In this document: positions 1 to 9,242 of the stretch, piece by piece
Layout: every line of letters begins with the position of its first letter
Numbering within the stretch: position 1 is the stretch's first letter
Translations under genes and position numbers: made by a program
Notes under the pieces: model-generated
What the model saw: only the letters and a program-made list of their open reading frames with translations
The model's database searches: none
Told to the model about the DNA's origin: nothing
NCBI GenBank assembly: GCA_963751355.1
Contig: CAVVVS010000091.1
Location: 11,017-75,016, forward strand
Length of the DNA: 64,000 nucleotides
Reading direction: 5' to 3'
From: CAVVVS01 sp963751355
GTDB taxonomy: Bacteria; Bacteroidota; Ignavibacteria; Ignavibacteriales; Ignavibacteriaceae

Positions 1-213
1 ATTTTTAATTTTTATGATTACATGAATGAAAATTTAAATCCGAATACTTAATTTTATAATACATAGCGGGAATGAGGGATGCAATAAAAATTTTATGTAC
101 GGCAGGTCTAAAAATTTATAAATTCATCCGGCTATAATTAAAATCAAAATTTAATTGATATTAAATTTTGAATCTGATTTTTTATCCCGAAAGAATTTTA
201 TAAAATAAATCTC

Positions 214-3051
214 TTACTTCAGAAGTAAAAGTTTTTTAACCGATCTAAATTCTCCGGTTCTCAATTCATAAAAATATACTCCGCTTGCTAAAGTGCTTCC
301 GTCAAGTCTTACTCTATAATTACCTAAACTTTGAAATTGATTCACTAGCGTTAAAAGCGTGCGTCCGTTAGCCTCATAAATTCGCAGAACAACTTTTTGA
401 GATTTAGGAATAGTGTATTCAATCGTGGTTACAGGATTAAAAGGATTCGGATAGTTTTGTAATAATTTAAATTCAGGGGGAATAATACTGTTTAACAATC
501 CCACTTCTGTGAATGAGACTGATGCTTCATTTGAGGGAGCACTCTCGCCTTCAGCATATACTGCCGTTAATACATAATAGTAATTTGGACCTGAAGAAAT
601 AATTTTATCTTTATAACTCGTTTCATTAGCGTTACAACTTCCGATTTTATTAAGTATACTGCAAAAAACCGGGGATGTAGGGGAGCGATAAATGTTATAG
701 GAAGATAAATTTGGAGAAGCCGGCGGATTCCATTTTAGTGTTACATTTTGTCCGGAAACTTCGGCTTTTAAATTTTCCGGTGAAGCCAAAACAGTCGAAG
801 TGATTTTTATTAAAAATCCATCGGGGCACGGAAACTCACCGCACATACTTCCTCCGAAATGCTCCTGAAACGGACTTTTTACCGGAAAGTCTGTATTTGA
901 TCTTGTCTTTCCGGTTATATAAACATCCCCTCTGTCGTCAACTGAAATTCCGTTACCGGTATCATCCTGGTTGCCCCCGATATATGTTGAATAAACAAAT
1001 TCGGTACCTGTATTATTTATTTTTGCTGCAAACGCATCTTCCCTGTAGGGAGGATAAATTCCTGCATTATATCCCTGCATTGAATTTACCGTATTGAAAT
1101 CATGGGAAGTTGTATATCCGGTTATGTAGGCATTACCTGCTGCATCCACGGCAATATCATTTCCAACGTCGGAGTCGGTTCCTGCCAGATAGGTTGAATA
1201 CATTAATAATTGTCCGTCGGGACTCATTTTAGTTACGAAAACATCGAAATCAAAAAGTCCTCCTTTTGTTTGAATCGGATTTTTGGTAGGGAAGTCCGCC
1301 GAATTTGTACCACCTGTAATATATATATTATCGTCTTTATCTATCGCGATTCCTTTGCCTTGATCAATTTGTGTCCCCCCGAGGAAAGTCGAAAACAGTG
1401 GAGTACCGTCCGGAGAAAATTTTGTAACAAAAACATCATAACTTCCGCCCAATTTATTTTGATACGGTTTAATTAATGGAAATTCGCCTGCCCCGGTATA
1501 ACCGGTAATCACCGCGTTGTTTTTAGAATCTATTGCAACATCTCTTCCAACTTCACTTAGTGTACTTGAGCTGCCTAAATAAGTTGAATAGACAACCGTT
1601 GCACCGTTAGCAGATAATTTAGTTACAAATATATCTTGAGGAAAAATTCCCCCTGAAAGATTATTTTGAAAAGCATTAACAACCGGAAAATTATTTGAGC
1701 AAGTAAGTCCGGTAACTACAATAGAACCATCTTTCGCTGCCGAAATCGCATTACCCATCTCGTTATTATTTCCCCCAAGGTAAGTAGAAAAAATTATATT
1801 TGAACCTGAGTTGTTCAGCATAGTAATGAAAGCATCGCTCCAGGTGGTGTCTCCTATATTTGGCTGCACCGCATTTTTAATGGGGAAGTCTGTTGAACTT
1901 GTATTTCCGATAATATAAATATTTCCGTTTTCGTCTACGGTTATTCCGTTACCAGTGTCGCTTTTACTTCCGCCTAAAAATGTGGAAAAAATTATTTCAC
2001 TTCCCGAAGGATTTATTTTAGTAACAAAAATATCGCCCCAACCGCCTCCTCTGGTAGGCTGAAGCGCATCTTTTACCGGGAAGTCGGACGAAATAGTTTC
2101 TCCGGTGATGTAAATATTTTTCTGATTATCAAGGGCAATGTCATATGCAATATCGTTATTGCTTCCGCCCAGGTATGAGGAAAAGATTATAACCGGATCG
2201 ATAATAACCGGAAGCTCGGGATCGTATGAATTTAACCTTATTCCGATTTGATTCTTATCCCTTAAAACGTAACCGCCGCTCAATCTGTTTTTGGAATCAT
2301 CCGAAATTTGATACATAAATGGTGATTTCATTAATAAAATTTCATTCCGCTTTACAATTCTCAGGCTGCCATCGTTTGTAATTTCAATCTTTTCTGCGCC
2401 TTCAACTTTTAGAGAGATTAATTTGTAATCCGCACCCGGAGATAATACAAAATCATATTCAATTTTATTCTGATTGCCGTAAAATATAAGATCAATACCT
2501 TCATATATTTTATGATATTTAACTTTTGCATAAGTGGGTACATCATGAAACCACTTGTCCTTTTTATTCCCTAATAAATAATTAACTTTCGTAGTTAATG
2601 GGGAAATCCCTTCAAGAATGGAATTTTTATTACATCCGTCAAATTTTATGGTGAAATAATTATTATTAATATTCTTAGCCATAAATACTGATTCGGAGGA
2701 ATCCTTCCGGGGTTCAGCGGCATCCTGAAAATTTCCGGGTAAATGTACAATTAAATCGTTTTGTGTTAAGTATAATTTATAGTTTATTCCTCTGGCACAA
2801 AATTTAACTGAGTTTGCAAATTGTCCTGCATTAGATTCAAATCTTAGCGGAAAATTATTTAATCTGGTTATGCTGAAATTACCTTTTCCGGTTGTTGAAG
2901 TCGTATTGATTATATTGGAGATGTTGGATGATTTTTCTTTAATTTCAAAAGAATGCTTATCACGCGAAGGGATTTGTATGTCAATTGCCGTGAAGGGGCT
3001 CATAATGATTAAGGCAAACAGAAAATAATTAATTTTACAAAGGTTATTCAT
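214..3051 (-). CDS. Secreted SBBP beta-propeller protein with T9SS sorting domain
   Basis: This 945-residue protein starts with a signal peptide. Residues about 65-290 form a DUF7948-like region (RFESNAGQFANSVKFCARG). About 290-770 carry six or more SBBP repeats of the form TYLGG..D.GN.I.VD..GN.YITG.T.S.DFP, known as beta-propeller blades. About 770-860 look like a fibronectin III domain. The last 80 residues are a type A T9SS sorting domain with QNYPNPFNP and a terminal KKLLLLK. It is therefore expected to cross the outer membrane by T9SS and attach to the surface or be released. Its ligand is unknown. A GGGGAG ribosome-binding site lies just upstream of ATG. No enzymatic motif is visible. 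Confidence 0.85.
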   Translation of the reverse strand: MNNLCKINYFLFALIIMSPFTAIDIQIPSRDKHSFEIKEKSSNISNIINTTSTTGKGNFSITRLNNFPLRFESNAGQFANSVKFCARGINYKLYLTQNDLIVHLPGNFQDAAEPRKDSSESVFMAKNINNNYFTIKFDGCNKNSILEGISPLTTKVNYLLGNKKDKWFHDVPTYAKVKYHKIYEGIDLIFYGNQNKIEYDFVLSPGADYKLISLKVEGAEKIEITNDGSLRIVKRNEILLMKSPFMYQISDDSKNRLSGGYVLRDKNQIGIRLNSYDPELPVIIDPVIIFSSYLGGSNNDIAYDIALDNQKNIYITGETISSDFPVKDALQPTRGGGWGDIFVTKINPSGSEIIFSTFLGGSKSDTGNGITVDENGNIYIIGNTSSTDFPIKNAVQPNIGDTTWSDAFITMLNNSGSNIIFSTYLGGNNNEMGNAISAAKDGSIVVTGLTCSNNFPVVNAFQNNLSGGIFPQDIFVTKLSANGATVVYSTYLGSSSTLSEVGRDVAIDSKNNAVITGYTGAGEFPLIKPYQNKLGGSYDVFVTKFSPDGTPLFSTFLGGTQIDQGKGIAIDKDDNIYITGGTNSADFPTKNPIQTKGGLFDFDVFVTKMSPDGQLLMYSTYLAGTDSDVGNDIAVDAAGNAYITGYTTSHDFNTVNSMQGYNAGIYPPYREDAFAAKINNTGTEFVYSTYIGGNQDDTGNGISVDDRGDVYITGKTRSNTDFPVKSPFQEHFGGSMCGEFPCPDGFLIKITSTVLASPENLKAEVSGQNVTLKWNPPASPNLSSYNIYRSPTSPVFCSILNKIGSCNANETSYKDKIISSGPNYYYVLTAVYAEGESAPSNEASVSFTEVGLLNSIIPPEFKLLQNYPNPFNPVTTIEYTIPKSQKVVLRIYEANGRTLLTLVNQFQSLGNYRVRLDGSTLASGVYFYELRTGEFRSVKKLLLLK

Positions 3052-3187
3052 GATAAACTCCCCGGGTTATATCCTTTCATCTTTTCCAAAAACAGTACAA
3101 CGATGAGTTATTTTTAAATACTTTGATGAAAGCAGAATTAATTTTTTTAACTTAAATCATTAACGCAATAAGATATTTTTCCTTCAA

Positions 3188-6100
3188 TTACTTTAAAAGA
3201 ATGAATTTTTTTGTATCGTTAAAATTATCTGAAAAAAGTCTGTAAAAATACACACCACTGGGCAAATTACTTGCGTTAAAAATTATATTATAAGTACCTA
3301 TTCTTTTTTCTTCCCGTAGTAGTACTGCAACTTCACGTCCGATCACGTCGTAAACTTTTAGTGTCACAAATGTTTTCTTAGGGACCTGAAATTTGATATT
3401 TGTAACCGGGTTGAACGGATTCGGATAGTTTTGATATAAGTTATAATTAACCGGGAGCATATCCGGGTCATCCACACTAACAGAACTGCTGACATTTATG
3501 TTGACCGGAAGAGAAATATTTCCGCCGTTACTATTTATGTTAATTTGAGCAAGATACTTACCTTCGGTTAAATCCGCTGCGTCCAATGAAACTCCGATTG
3601 TTTTTTGACTGCCGGCAGCAACACTACCCGAATTCGGAGCGGAGGTTAGTTTTGGGGGAGTATCACTTATAATCACTTGTCCGGGAACATCTCCCTTAGC
3701 ACCTTCATTATCTGTTACCGTAAGTTTATAATTATAAGTGTTAGCCTGTGTATATGTATGATTGGCAATTTTTTGATTAGAACTGCTGCCGTCACCGAAT
3801 TCCCATAGATAGCTCGTTATTTGTCCGTCCGTATCGTAGGAATTTGATGCATCGAAAGTGATCTGCTCGCTAATCACGGCTTGAGCCTTGGAAACATTTG
3901 CAACAGCATACGGCGATTTGTTTGATGTTGCTTGATTTATTTTTATTTGTCCCGTAGCATCATCGGTAGCGCCTTTATCATCCGTGACGGTTAATTTATA
4001 ATTATATGTTGCTGGAATTGTGTATTGATGATTAGTTTTCATCTCGCTGCTTGTCGCTCCGTCGCCGAAAGTCCAGGAATATTTTACAATTGTTCCATCC
4101 GTATCATACGAGGAAGAAGCATCGAAAGAGACTGATTCATTTACTTTTGCTTCAGTAGGATTTAGTGTTGCAACTGCAACAGGATTTTTATTAGTGCCGG
4201 TAATTACTTTTGTTCCGACTGCACGTATGAGAAATGCTCCGTCCTTGAATGCCGGATTAGTATTCATGTTATACAATGTATCATTCGAAATAAAGTAGCT
4301 TTTATTTTTAGCTTGAGCTTGATTATCAAAGCCTGCCGGGAAGTCAATATAACTGTAAAATGTGCTTACTAAAATGTAAAACTTTTGACCGTCGGAAAAA
4401 TTGATTGAATTATCCAAAGTAATTGTAAACCATGAACCGCTTGTGGCTAAATTCAACTGTTCATAATCACCCATTAATTCACTTAAATTTTTATCGAGAA
4501 CGGAGATATAAACGCTGTTGGAAAACGCACTTTGAGTTTGTAAATAAAATTGAAAACTCTCCAGTGTGAATGAAAAACCGGAAACATCATACTCATTTAC
4601 CCATGTGAAATTTTGTCCGTAATTGAATCCTATAAATGTATCGGGTGTATTATTACCGTCATCTAATATCAAAATATCACTGCCCTCAATTTGCTTATTA
4701 GAATTATAATTACTTATTGAGTTTTTATTTGCAAATGAAGAAATCTTTTTAGAAGAACTTTCCATTAAACCTGATTTAACTAATTGTTTGAAAGGCTTCG
4801 AGTTTGATAAAATTTTTGAATAATTTACTTTAGAACTTGTTAGGTGAGGCTGAGTGACAACTATCTGATAATTTAAAACTGCGTCTCCGGTATTGAATAA
4901 AATAAAATTTTCATCAACCGTATCTCCCGGTTTTACATTCATATCTATTTTTTGAGAATTTACCGATGCGACCGCCGTACCGGTTCCCGCAACTTTTTTT
5001 AAAGCCTCAAGTGCATCAATTTTACCGGCTCCGAATGAATTATTGGGAACTGCGCCTGTGTAATTATCTACTCTAGCTGTCTCTTTCAGAATTTGTACGG
5101 CTTGAGCATAATCCAAATTCGGATTTGCTTCAAGCATAAGAGCAACCAAACCGGTCACATGAGGTGATGCCATGCTTGTACCTTCCATTCCCTGGTAACT
5201 TCCTCCCTGTAAAACCCGCTCTCGCGTATATCCTGTCCCTTCCGTCAAATCCGAAGATAAAACTGAAAAGATCAGTTCTCCCGGAGCAGAAATATCCGGT
5301 AAAATTCTTCCGTCTCTGGAAGGCCCTATACTGCTAAAAAATGAACATTGTCCTTTTTCAGGAATTACATTATTTGGTGAACCATCCGGGTTAGGATTTA
5401 ATTGATTGCGTTTGACACCGTCAATATCAATCCATTCATTTTTTGTTACATATGAGCCGGTGCAGATTACTTTTTTTGCTGTACCCGGCGGACTGATAGT
5501 TTTTTTGCTGTCGCCGGGTTTAATCCTTTGCGAGGGTACATCATCCCGCGTAAAGATTCCTCCCGAAGCAATCCATGCATCGAAGGATCCGGATCCGTAT
5601 GTGAAAAGTGCCCAATAAACTTGGCTTAAATCTATTTGACCGTTGTTGCTGTCTATTACTAAAAATACTCTTTTAGCTCCGTTATTGGGATCGGATGTTG
5701 TGGTAGCGTCAATAGTCACTATACCGCATGTTTTTTGATCTACCGTGAACGATAAATTTTCAACTTTATTGCCCGGTTGTATCGGTTCGGTTCTTGCGAT
5801 AATTTTTAAATCCTTATCGAACGCTGCAATACCGACCGAAATGTTACCCTCATCGTACCACATATCTGCTAGCGTATATTTTGTACCGGTGGCAGTGAGC
5901 CAAAAAGTAAATGATGCCTCATCGTAAGCACTACCGCTTGTTTCATAACTTAGATGTATTGAACTATAACCGTCATTCCCTGCTGATTTTACAATAATTT
6001 TTCCAGGAGCTGTTAAATTACTTAATGCTTGTTCATAAAGAGCAGTTCCGTCATGAGCACCTATTTGTCCGCCTAAGCTAAGATTTATAACAGCAGGCTT

Positions 6101-7039
6101 ACTCAATGCCTGAGCCTTTTTAAAAATGTAATCACATCCGTTTATTATATCGCCGTCAATAAAACCGGGTCCTTCTTTAAAGCCCTTAACAAAAATAATA
6201 TCGGCTTCGGGTGCCATTCCAAGAAAACTTGTATTATTCATCCCTGCCCCTGCGGCAATACCGGTTACATGAGTACCATGCCCGTGCCCTTCATCCAAAT
6301 CTTTTTCGTTGCATTGTGACGCATCGAGTTGATTTTTAGTATACTCGGTTCCGTAATCAAAATCAGCAGGAGGATTTACATTTCCCGACATATCCCACAA
6401 ATATTTAATTCTGCTTCCTTCAGTATTTTTAAAATCATTATTTTTCCAATCAATACCGCTGTCAACCACTCCAACAATCACTCCTTTACCCTTAAATGCC
6501 TTTGGTAAGCCGGTACCCGCATGCACTGCATCTGCTTTCACATCGGCAATACTCTCATTTAATTCCGGTTTGCGTAAAATACTGGCCTCGGCGCAGAGAG
6601 TGCTTTCGGAGCTGATGAGGCTATTAACCGAATTTAAAGGAATATCTGCAACCAAAATGTTTCCTGAAACGGTGTATACATTCCCGCCTATTGATGACAC
6701 AAGCTTTGAAGTGATTTCAGTCGAGGCTGATTTAATGAGAATCGGAACCATGACTTGATTGCTTTGATTGACTTTAAACGGAACTAGTGATGTAATAGCA
6801 GGTTTATTCCTGTCAACTGATAGAATGGTATTGGTAATTGCAGCGGACTTAGATAAAACATATCTAAGCAGCGGATCGATTTTATTTTCATAATTTCCGG
6901 CTGTTTTAACCTGCCCTTTAACTATTTTTTTTGTTTGATTAAAATTTGAAGTTACAAGGCTGCTTCCGGAAAGTATATTTTGCGAAAACGATAGATTTGA
7001 AAATAGAAGGCACAAAAAAATTGTACAAAACTTTTTCAT
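3188..7039 (-). CDS. S8 subtilisin-like protease with two PKD domains and T9SS sorting domain
   Basis: This secreted serine protease has about 1283 residues from the chosen start. After the signal peptide comes a propeptide-like segment (about 85-150), then the S8 domain with the triad Asp in VVDSGID (about 193), His in GHGTHVTG (about 257) and Ser in GTSMASPH (about 622). There is a large insert between His and Ser. Two PKD domains (AVATLNPTEAKVNESVSFDA and a second copy) follow, then a T9SS domain with YQNYPNPFNP. The open frame extends six codons upstream (MGGGGI), but those codons are the poly-G tract. The ATG before KKFCTIFLCLL gives a clean signal peptide and uses the G run as ribosome-binding site. 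It lies 39 bp after the small lipoprotein gene and is probably co-transcribed with it. Confidence 0.9.
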   Translation of the reverse strand: MKKFCTIFLCLLFSNLSFSQNILSGSSLVTSNFNQTKKIVKGQVKTAGNYENKIDPLLRYVLSKSAAITNTILSVDRNKPAITSLVPFKVNQSNQVMVPILIKSASTEITSKLVSSIGGNVYTVSGNILVADIPLNSVNSLISSESTLCAEASILRKPELNESIADVKADAVHAGTGLPKAFKGKGVIVGVVDSGIDWKNNDFKNTEGSRIKYLWDMSGNVNPPADFDYGTEYTKNQLDASQCNEKDLDEGHGHGTHVTGIAAGAGMNNTSFLGMAPEADIIFVKGFKEGPGFIDGDIINGCDYIFKKAQALSKPAVINLSLGGQIGAHDGTALYEQALSNLTAPGKIIVKSAGNDGYSSIHLSYETSGSAYDEASFTFWLTATGTKYTLADMWYDEGNISVGIAAFDKDLKIIARTEPIQPGNKVENLSFTVDQKTCGIVTIDATTTSDPNNGAKRVFLVIDSNNGQIDLSQVYWALFTYGSGSFDAWIASGGIFTRDDVPSQRIKPGDSKKTISPPGTAKKVICTGSYVTKNEWIDIDGVKRNQLNPNPDGSPNNVIPEKGQCSFFSSIGPSRDGRILPDISAPGELIFSVLSSDLTEGTGYTRERVLQGGSYQGMEGTSMASPHVTGLVALMLEANPNLDYAQAVQILKETARVDNYTGAVPNNSFGAGKIDALEALKKVAGTGTAVASVNSQKIDMNVKPGDTVDENFILFNTGDAVLNYQIVVTQPHLTSSKVNYSKILSNSKPFKQLVKSGLMESSSKKISSFANKNSISNYNSNKQIEGSDILILDDGNNTPDTFIGFNYGQNFTWVNEYDVSGFSFTLESFQFYLQTQSAFSNSVYISVLDKNLSELMGDYEQLNLATSGSWFTITLDNSINFSDGQKFYILVSTFYSYIDFPAGFDNQAQAKNKSYFISNDTLYNMNTNPAFKDGAFLIRAVGTKVITGTNKNPVAVATLNPTEAKVNESVSFDASSSYDTDGTIVKYSWTFGDGATSSEMKTNHQYTIPATYNYKLTVTDDKGATDDATGQIKINQATSNKSPYAVANVSKAQAVISEQITFDASNSYDTDGQITSYLWEFGDGSSSNQKIANHTYTQANTYNYKLTVTDNEGAKGDVPGQVIISDTPPKLTSAPNSGSVAAGSQKTIGVSLDAADLTEGKYLAQININSNGGNISLPVNINVSSSVSVDDPDMLPVNYNLYQNYPNPFNPVTNIKFQVPKKTFVTLKVYDVIGREVAVLLREEKRIGTYNIIFNASNLPSGVYFYRLFSDNFNDTKKFILLK

Positions 7040-7043
7040 AATT

Positions 7044-7055
7044 CCCCCCCCCCCC
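7044..7055 (-). repeat. Homopolymer of 12 G in the protease translation start region
   Basis: On the coding strand twelve consecutive G residues sit four bases before the protease ATG, preceded by a T-rich stretch. The run occupies the ribosome-binding site. Poly-G tracts of this length often change length during replication in other bacteria, so translation of the protease may vary between cells; that is inference. It also makes this spot prone to sequencing error. Confidence 0.8.
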
Positions 7056-7078
7056 AAAAAAATTAAAATTTTAGAAAA

Positions 7079-7414
7079 TCATTCTAAATCTCTGACGATC
7101 GATAGCTCAAGTTGAACAATATAATCAAGTTCCGCCACTTCCATTATTTTTTCAGGATAACCTGATACTATTACGATACTGTCAAGTGCATTTTGAACAT
7201 TAACTCCTTTCCCTGCTATTTCTTTTATCATTGCCGGAGAAAGACGACGGCTGCATTTTCCGATTACCTGAAGATTTTCTGATTTATTTGTTTTTTCCAG
7301 TTCAGATATTTTTTGTTTAAGCGGTGTGTCTAATTTTGAAAGTGGACCGGGATTTGTTGACGAGCAGGAAAAAAGAAAAACTGAACTGAAAATGAAAACA
7401 AGAATAGCGTTCAT
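7079..7414 (-). CDS. Small lipoprotein resembling a subtilisin propeptide (inhibitor I9-like)
   Basis: The 111-residue product has a lipoprotein signal with lipobox LFSC (Cys about 17). The region about 50-108 (VIGKCSRRLSPAMIKEIAGK through IMEVAELDYIVQLEL) has the beta-alpha-beta pattern of I9-type propeptides, with the typical 'sleeve into a groove, then P..I..V..L..V..IE' layout. The downstream protease has a similar segment before its catalytic domain. A stand-alone propeptide-like lipoprotein next to an S8 protease suggests a cognate inhibitor or folding helper. The family match is by eye, so the function is a hypothesis. A GGGGGG ribosome-binding site precedes the ATG. Confidence 0.6.
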   Translation of the reverse strand: MNAILVFIFSSVFLFSCSSTNPGPLSKLDTPLKQKISELEKTNKSENLQVIGKCSRRLSPAMIKEIAGKGVNVQNALDSIVIVSGYPEKIMEVAELDYIVQLELSIVRDLE

Positions 7415-7444
7415 TATTATCCCCCCAATCAGAGTAAAATTAAT

Positions 7445-7471
7445 TTCGCCGATTATAAAACAATCGGCGAA
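7445..7471 (-). promoter_or_regulatory. 10-bp perfect hairpin in the leader of the lipoprotein-protease operon
   Basis: TTCGCCGATT and AATCGGCGAA form a perfect ten-pair stem around a seven-base loop, about 30 bases upstream of the lipoprotein ATG. No plus-strand gene ends nearby that it could terminate. It may be an operator palindrome or a hairpin in the mRNA leader. No known riboswitch pattern is recognised. Confidence 0.45.
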
Positions 7472-7837
7472 CGGTTTTTCAATTTATTTTCATCGGAAAC
7501 AGTAAAAAATAAAATATATACCCCTAACGGAAAATGATATAATTTGTCATCATTTTTCAAGATATTTATAAGAAGAGAAGATATTCGATCAATTCATTAA
7601 CAAACCGGAACTTGAAGATTCCCCAAAATTTAAATTCAATGCCGGTATTAACTATTATTAATGTAAATCTTTTGTCTAAAAATGTCAAATTTAATGGTTA
7701 ACCCTCTACATATTTAGGACTAACCTAAATAGCTCTAAACCGAAAAATGAATAATATATCTTATGCCTGGGTTACTTCGGAAATGACACAGGGGAGATTT
7801 AATTGATGGATAATCCGGGATAATAATTCTCCTAATC
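7472..7837. other. Intergenic region with a possible gene remnant
   Basis: No intact gene is seen. On the plus strand 7572-7661 reads EEKIFDQFINKPELEDSPKF followed by nine more residues (ending NAGINYY) and a stop, with no start codon and an in-frame stop just before. It may be the tail of a lost gene. The rest is AT-rich without recognisable signals. Confidence 0.3.
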
Positions 7838-8331
7838 CTAAAATACTTTTAATCGATAAAAATTTTTTTTGTAGAAAACTTGATTTGCTTGCCTGGTTAA
7901 TTTTTTTGCTGTGCGCAGCATTCTCGCTTCTATGAAAACATCCCCTTCGGGGATATACTTATACATATTGTCAAATGTGAACTCAAAATATTTTTTCCTA
8001 TTGCTTCTCAGATATTCTTGAAACAATTCAGAATGGGGAGGAAGGAAGAAGGAAAGAATTTGTCCGTTGGAAGCTTTTATAATAGCATGTATATAGTCCC
8101 CCGATTCAATATCCAAAAACCATCCATTGATAGTTTCTGTTGAAATAATACTATCTTTTTTAATGAAGTAGTACTACCTCTCATAATGCCGGTGTCTTTT
8201 TTAGCCTGTAAAAATAAATTTTTATTTTCGTTACTTTTGGATGTAAAAGACCGGGAATTTTTTAAGCTGCCGACATTAATTTTGCAACCTATGACCAAAA
8301 AAGGAATTATCAGTATTAATAATTTAAACAT
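7838..8331 (-). CDS. Frame-split lipoprotein; -1 frameshift at A-AAA-AAG
   Basis: The first frame begins with a lipoprotein signal (LVIGC, Cys 16) and runs to about residue 60, where it meets TTA AAA AAG. The matching continuation lies in the -1 frame: DSIISTETINGWFLDIESGD and onward to FYRLKVF. A -1 slip gives a single protein of 164 residues, while the zero frame ends after about 25 further residues. A_AAA_AAG is the classical slippery heptamer of dnaX and many insertion sequences. The gene is therefore either read by programmed frameshifting, interrupted by loss of one A, or affected by a sequencing error in the A6 run. The mature domain is not recognised. Confidence 0.55.
8155..8161 (-). 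promoter_or_regulatory. Slippery heptamer A-AAA-AAG in the correct frame
   Basis: The heptamer is in the X-XXY-YYZ register of the upstream frame, and a -1 slip enters exactly the frame that encodes the rest of the lipoprotein. I did not find a convincing stimulatory stem-loop directly downstream, or a strong ribosome-binding-site-like stimulator upstream, which weakens the programmed interpretation. Confidence 0.4.
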
Positions 8332-8350
8332 ATTCGAAAGTAATTTATAA

Positions 8351-8923
8351 TCAATTATCTATTTGGTTTTTATCATAAAGATAACACCCGATTTTTGAAG
8401 GATGGTCCTGTACAAGATTATTTTTATTTTCGTTTCGAAGCATCCAAATTATCAAGAAATCTCCGCCTGCCCCAATTGTAAAAAAAAATCCGAATGCCAG
8501 TAATCCGATGTTTCCTGTAAGTATTGCAATTAAAGAAGGAATAAATCCTAATAAAACTCCTGGCATTACTGCGCCTAACATGTAGTGCTTAACTTTCAAA
8601 GGTTCCTTGCTGTGGCAATACGGAGTTAAATATTTCCATATCATTCCGAACTTAATAGATCTGAATCCGTTTTTAAGATAGAATGACCAAAATATTCCGT
8701 GAATTAATTCGTGAATAGTTGTTCCTGAAATCAAAAGTGTGAATACTAAACCAATATGGTCAGAAAACGAAATAATTGAGTTGTATTGTAAATTTTGTTT
8801 CCACAATAAAAAATACGGAACTCCGAAAATGAAAAATGCCGGTGCAACAAAAATCATAGCTTTGATGTTAGCTTCTAAAGTTCCAATTGTCAGTTCTCTT
8901 CTTATGAGGTTATCTTGAATCAT
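8351..8923 (-). CDS. DUF3267-type membrane zinc metalloprotease
   Basis: The 190-residue protein has about four hydrophobic segments (near 28-50, 55-80, 120-140 and 143-165). The second contains TTIHELIHGIFW, an HExxH zincin motif in the membrane, as in DUF3267/YuaF-like putative peptidases. A PG motif (GAVMPGVLLGFIPS) lies in the third segment. Substrates of this family are generally unknown. It ends 19 bp before the start of the frame-split lipoprotein gene and could be transcribed with it. The catalytic assignment rests on the motif only. Confidence 0.75.
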   Translation of the reverse strand: MIQDNLIRRELTIGTLEANIKAMIFVAPAFFIFGVPYFLLWKQNLQYNSIISFSDHIGLVFTLLISGTTIHELIHGIFWSFYLKNGFRSIKFGMIWKYLTPYCHSKEPLKVKHYMLGAVMPGVLLGFIPSLIAILTGNIGLLAFGFFFTIGAGGDFLIIWMLRNENKNNLVQDHPSKIGCYLYDKNQIDN

Positions 8924-9242
8924 ATTAGTAAATTTGTGACCTTTGAAATAATTTTATATTCCTTCGGGAGATTCGGGACTCATTTTTTAGTTGTCCTTGA
9001 GATGCTGAAACCTTTCAAAGTCTGGCAGGCTAATTCAGCATAACGAGTACGTAACCTTGGTAACTAATATAAATAAAAATCGTTTTTTAATAAAATTCAC
9101 TAAAACTTAGGATATGAAGCATAATATTCAGGAGTAAGTATTCAAACCTCGTTATTCGATGGTGAGTTAGCTTTCTGAATAAGAATATGTGTTGGCTAAA
9201 TATTTTTTATTTATATACAATAATCAGATTAGTCAGGTGGTA
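8924..9242. other. Intergenic region with an imperfect inverted repeat
   Basis: No gene is seen in these 319 bases. Around 9028-9047 the sequence GGCTAATTCAGCATAACGAG resembles the reverse complement of 9148-9172, which reads AGCTAACTCACCATCGAATA then ACGAG. The match is interrupted by a few bases. It may be a remnant of a small palindromic element. Confidence 0.25.

Noticed and set aside
897..1476. Plus-strand open frames inside the first gene, and similar frames opposite most long genes
   Set aside because: They lie wholly inside well-supported genes on the other strand, lack ribosome-binding sites and encode unlikely proteins.
7040..7057. Upstream start giving the protease an MGGGGI N-terminus
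   Set aside because: Those codons are the poly-G tract itself. The ATG inside gives a proper signal peptide with the tract as ribosome-binding site.
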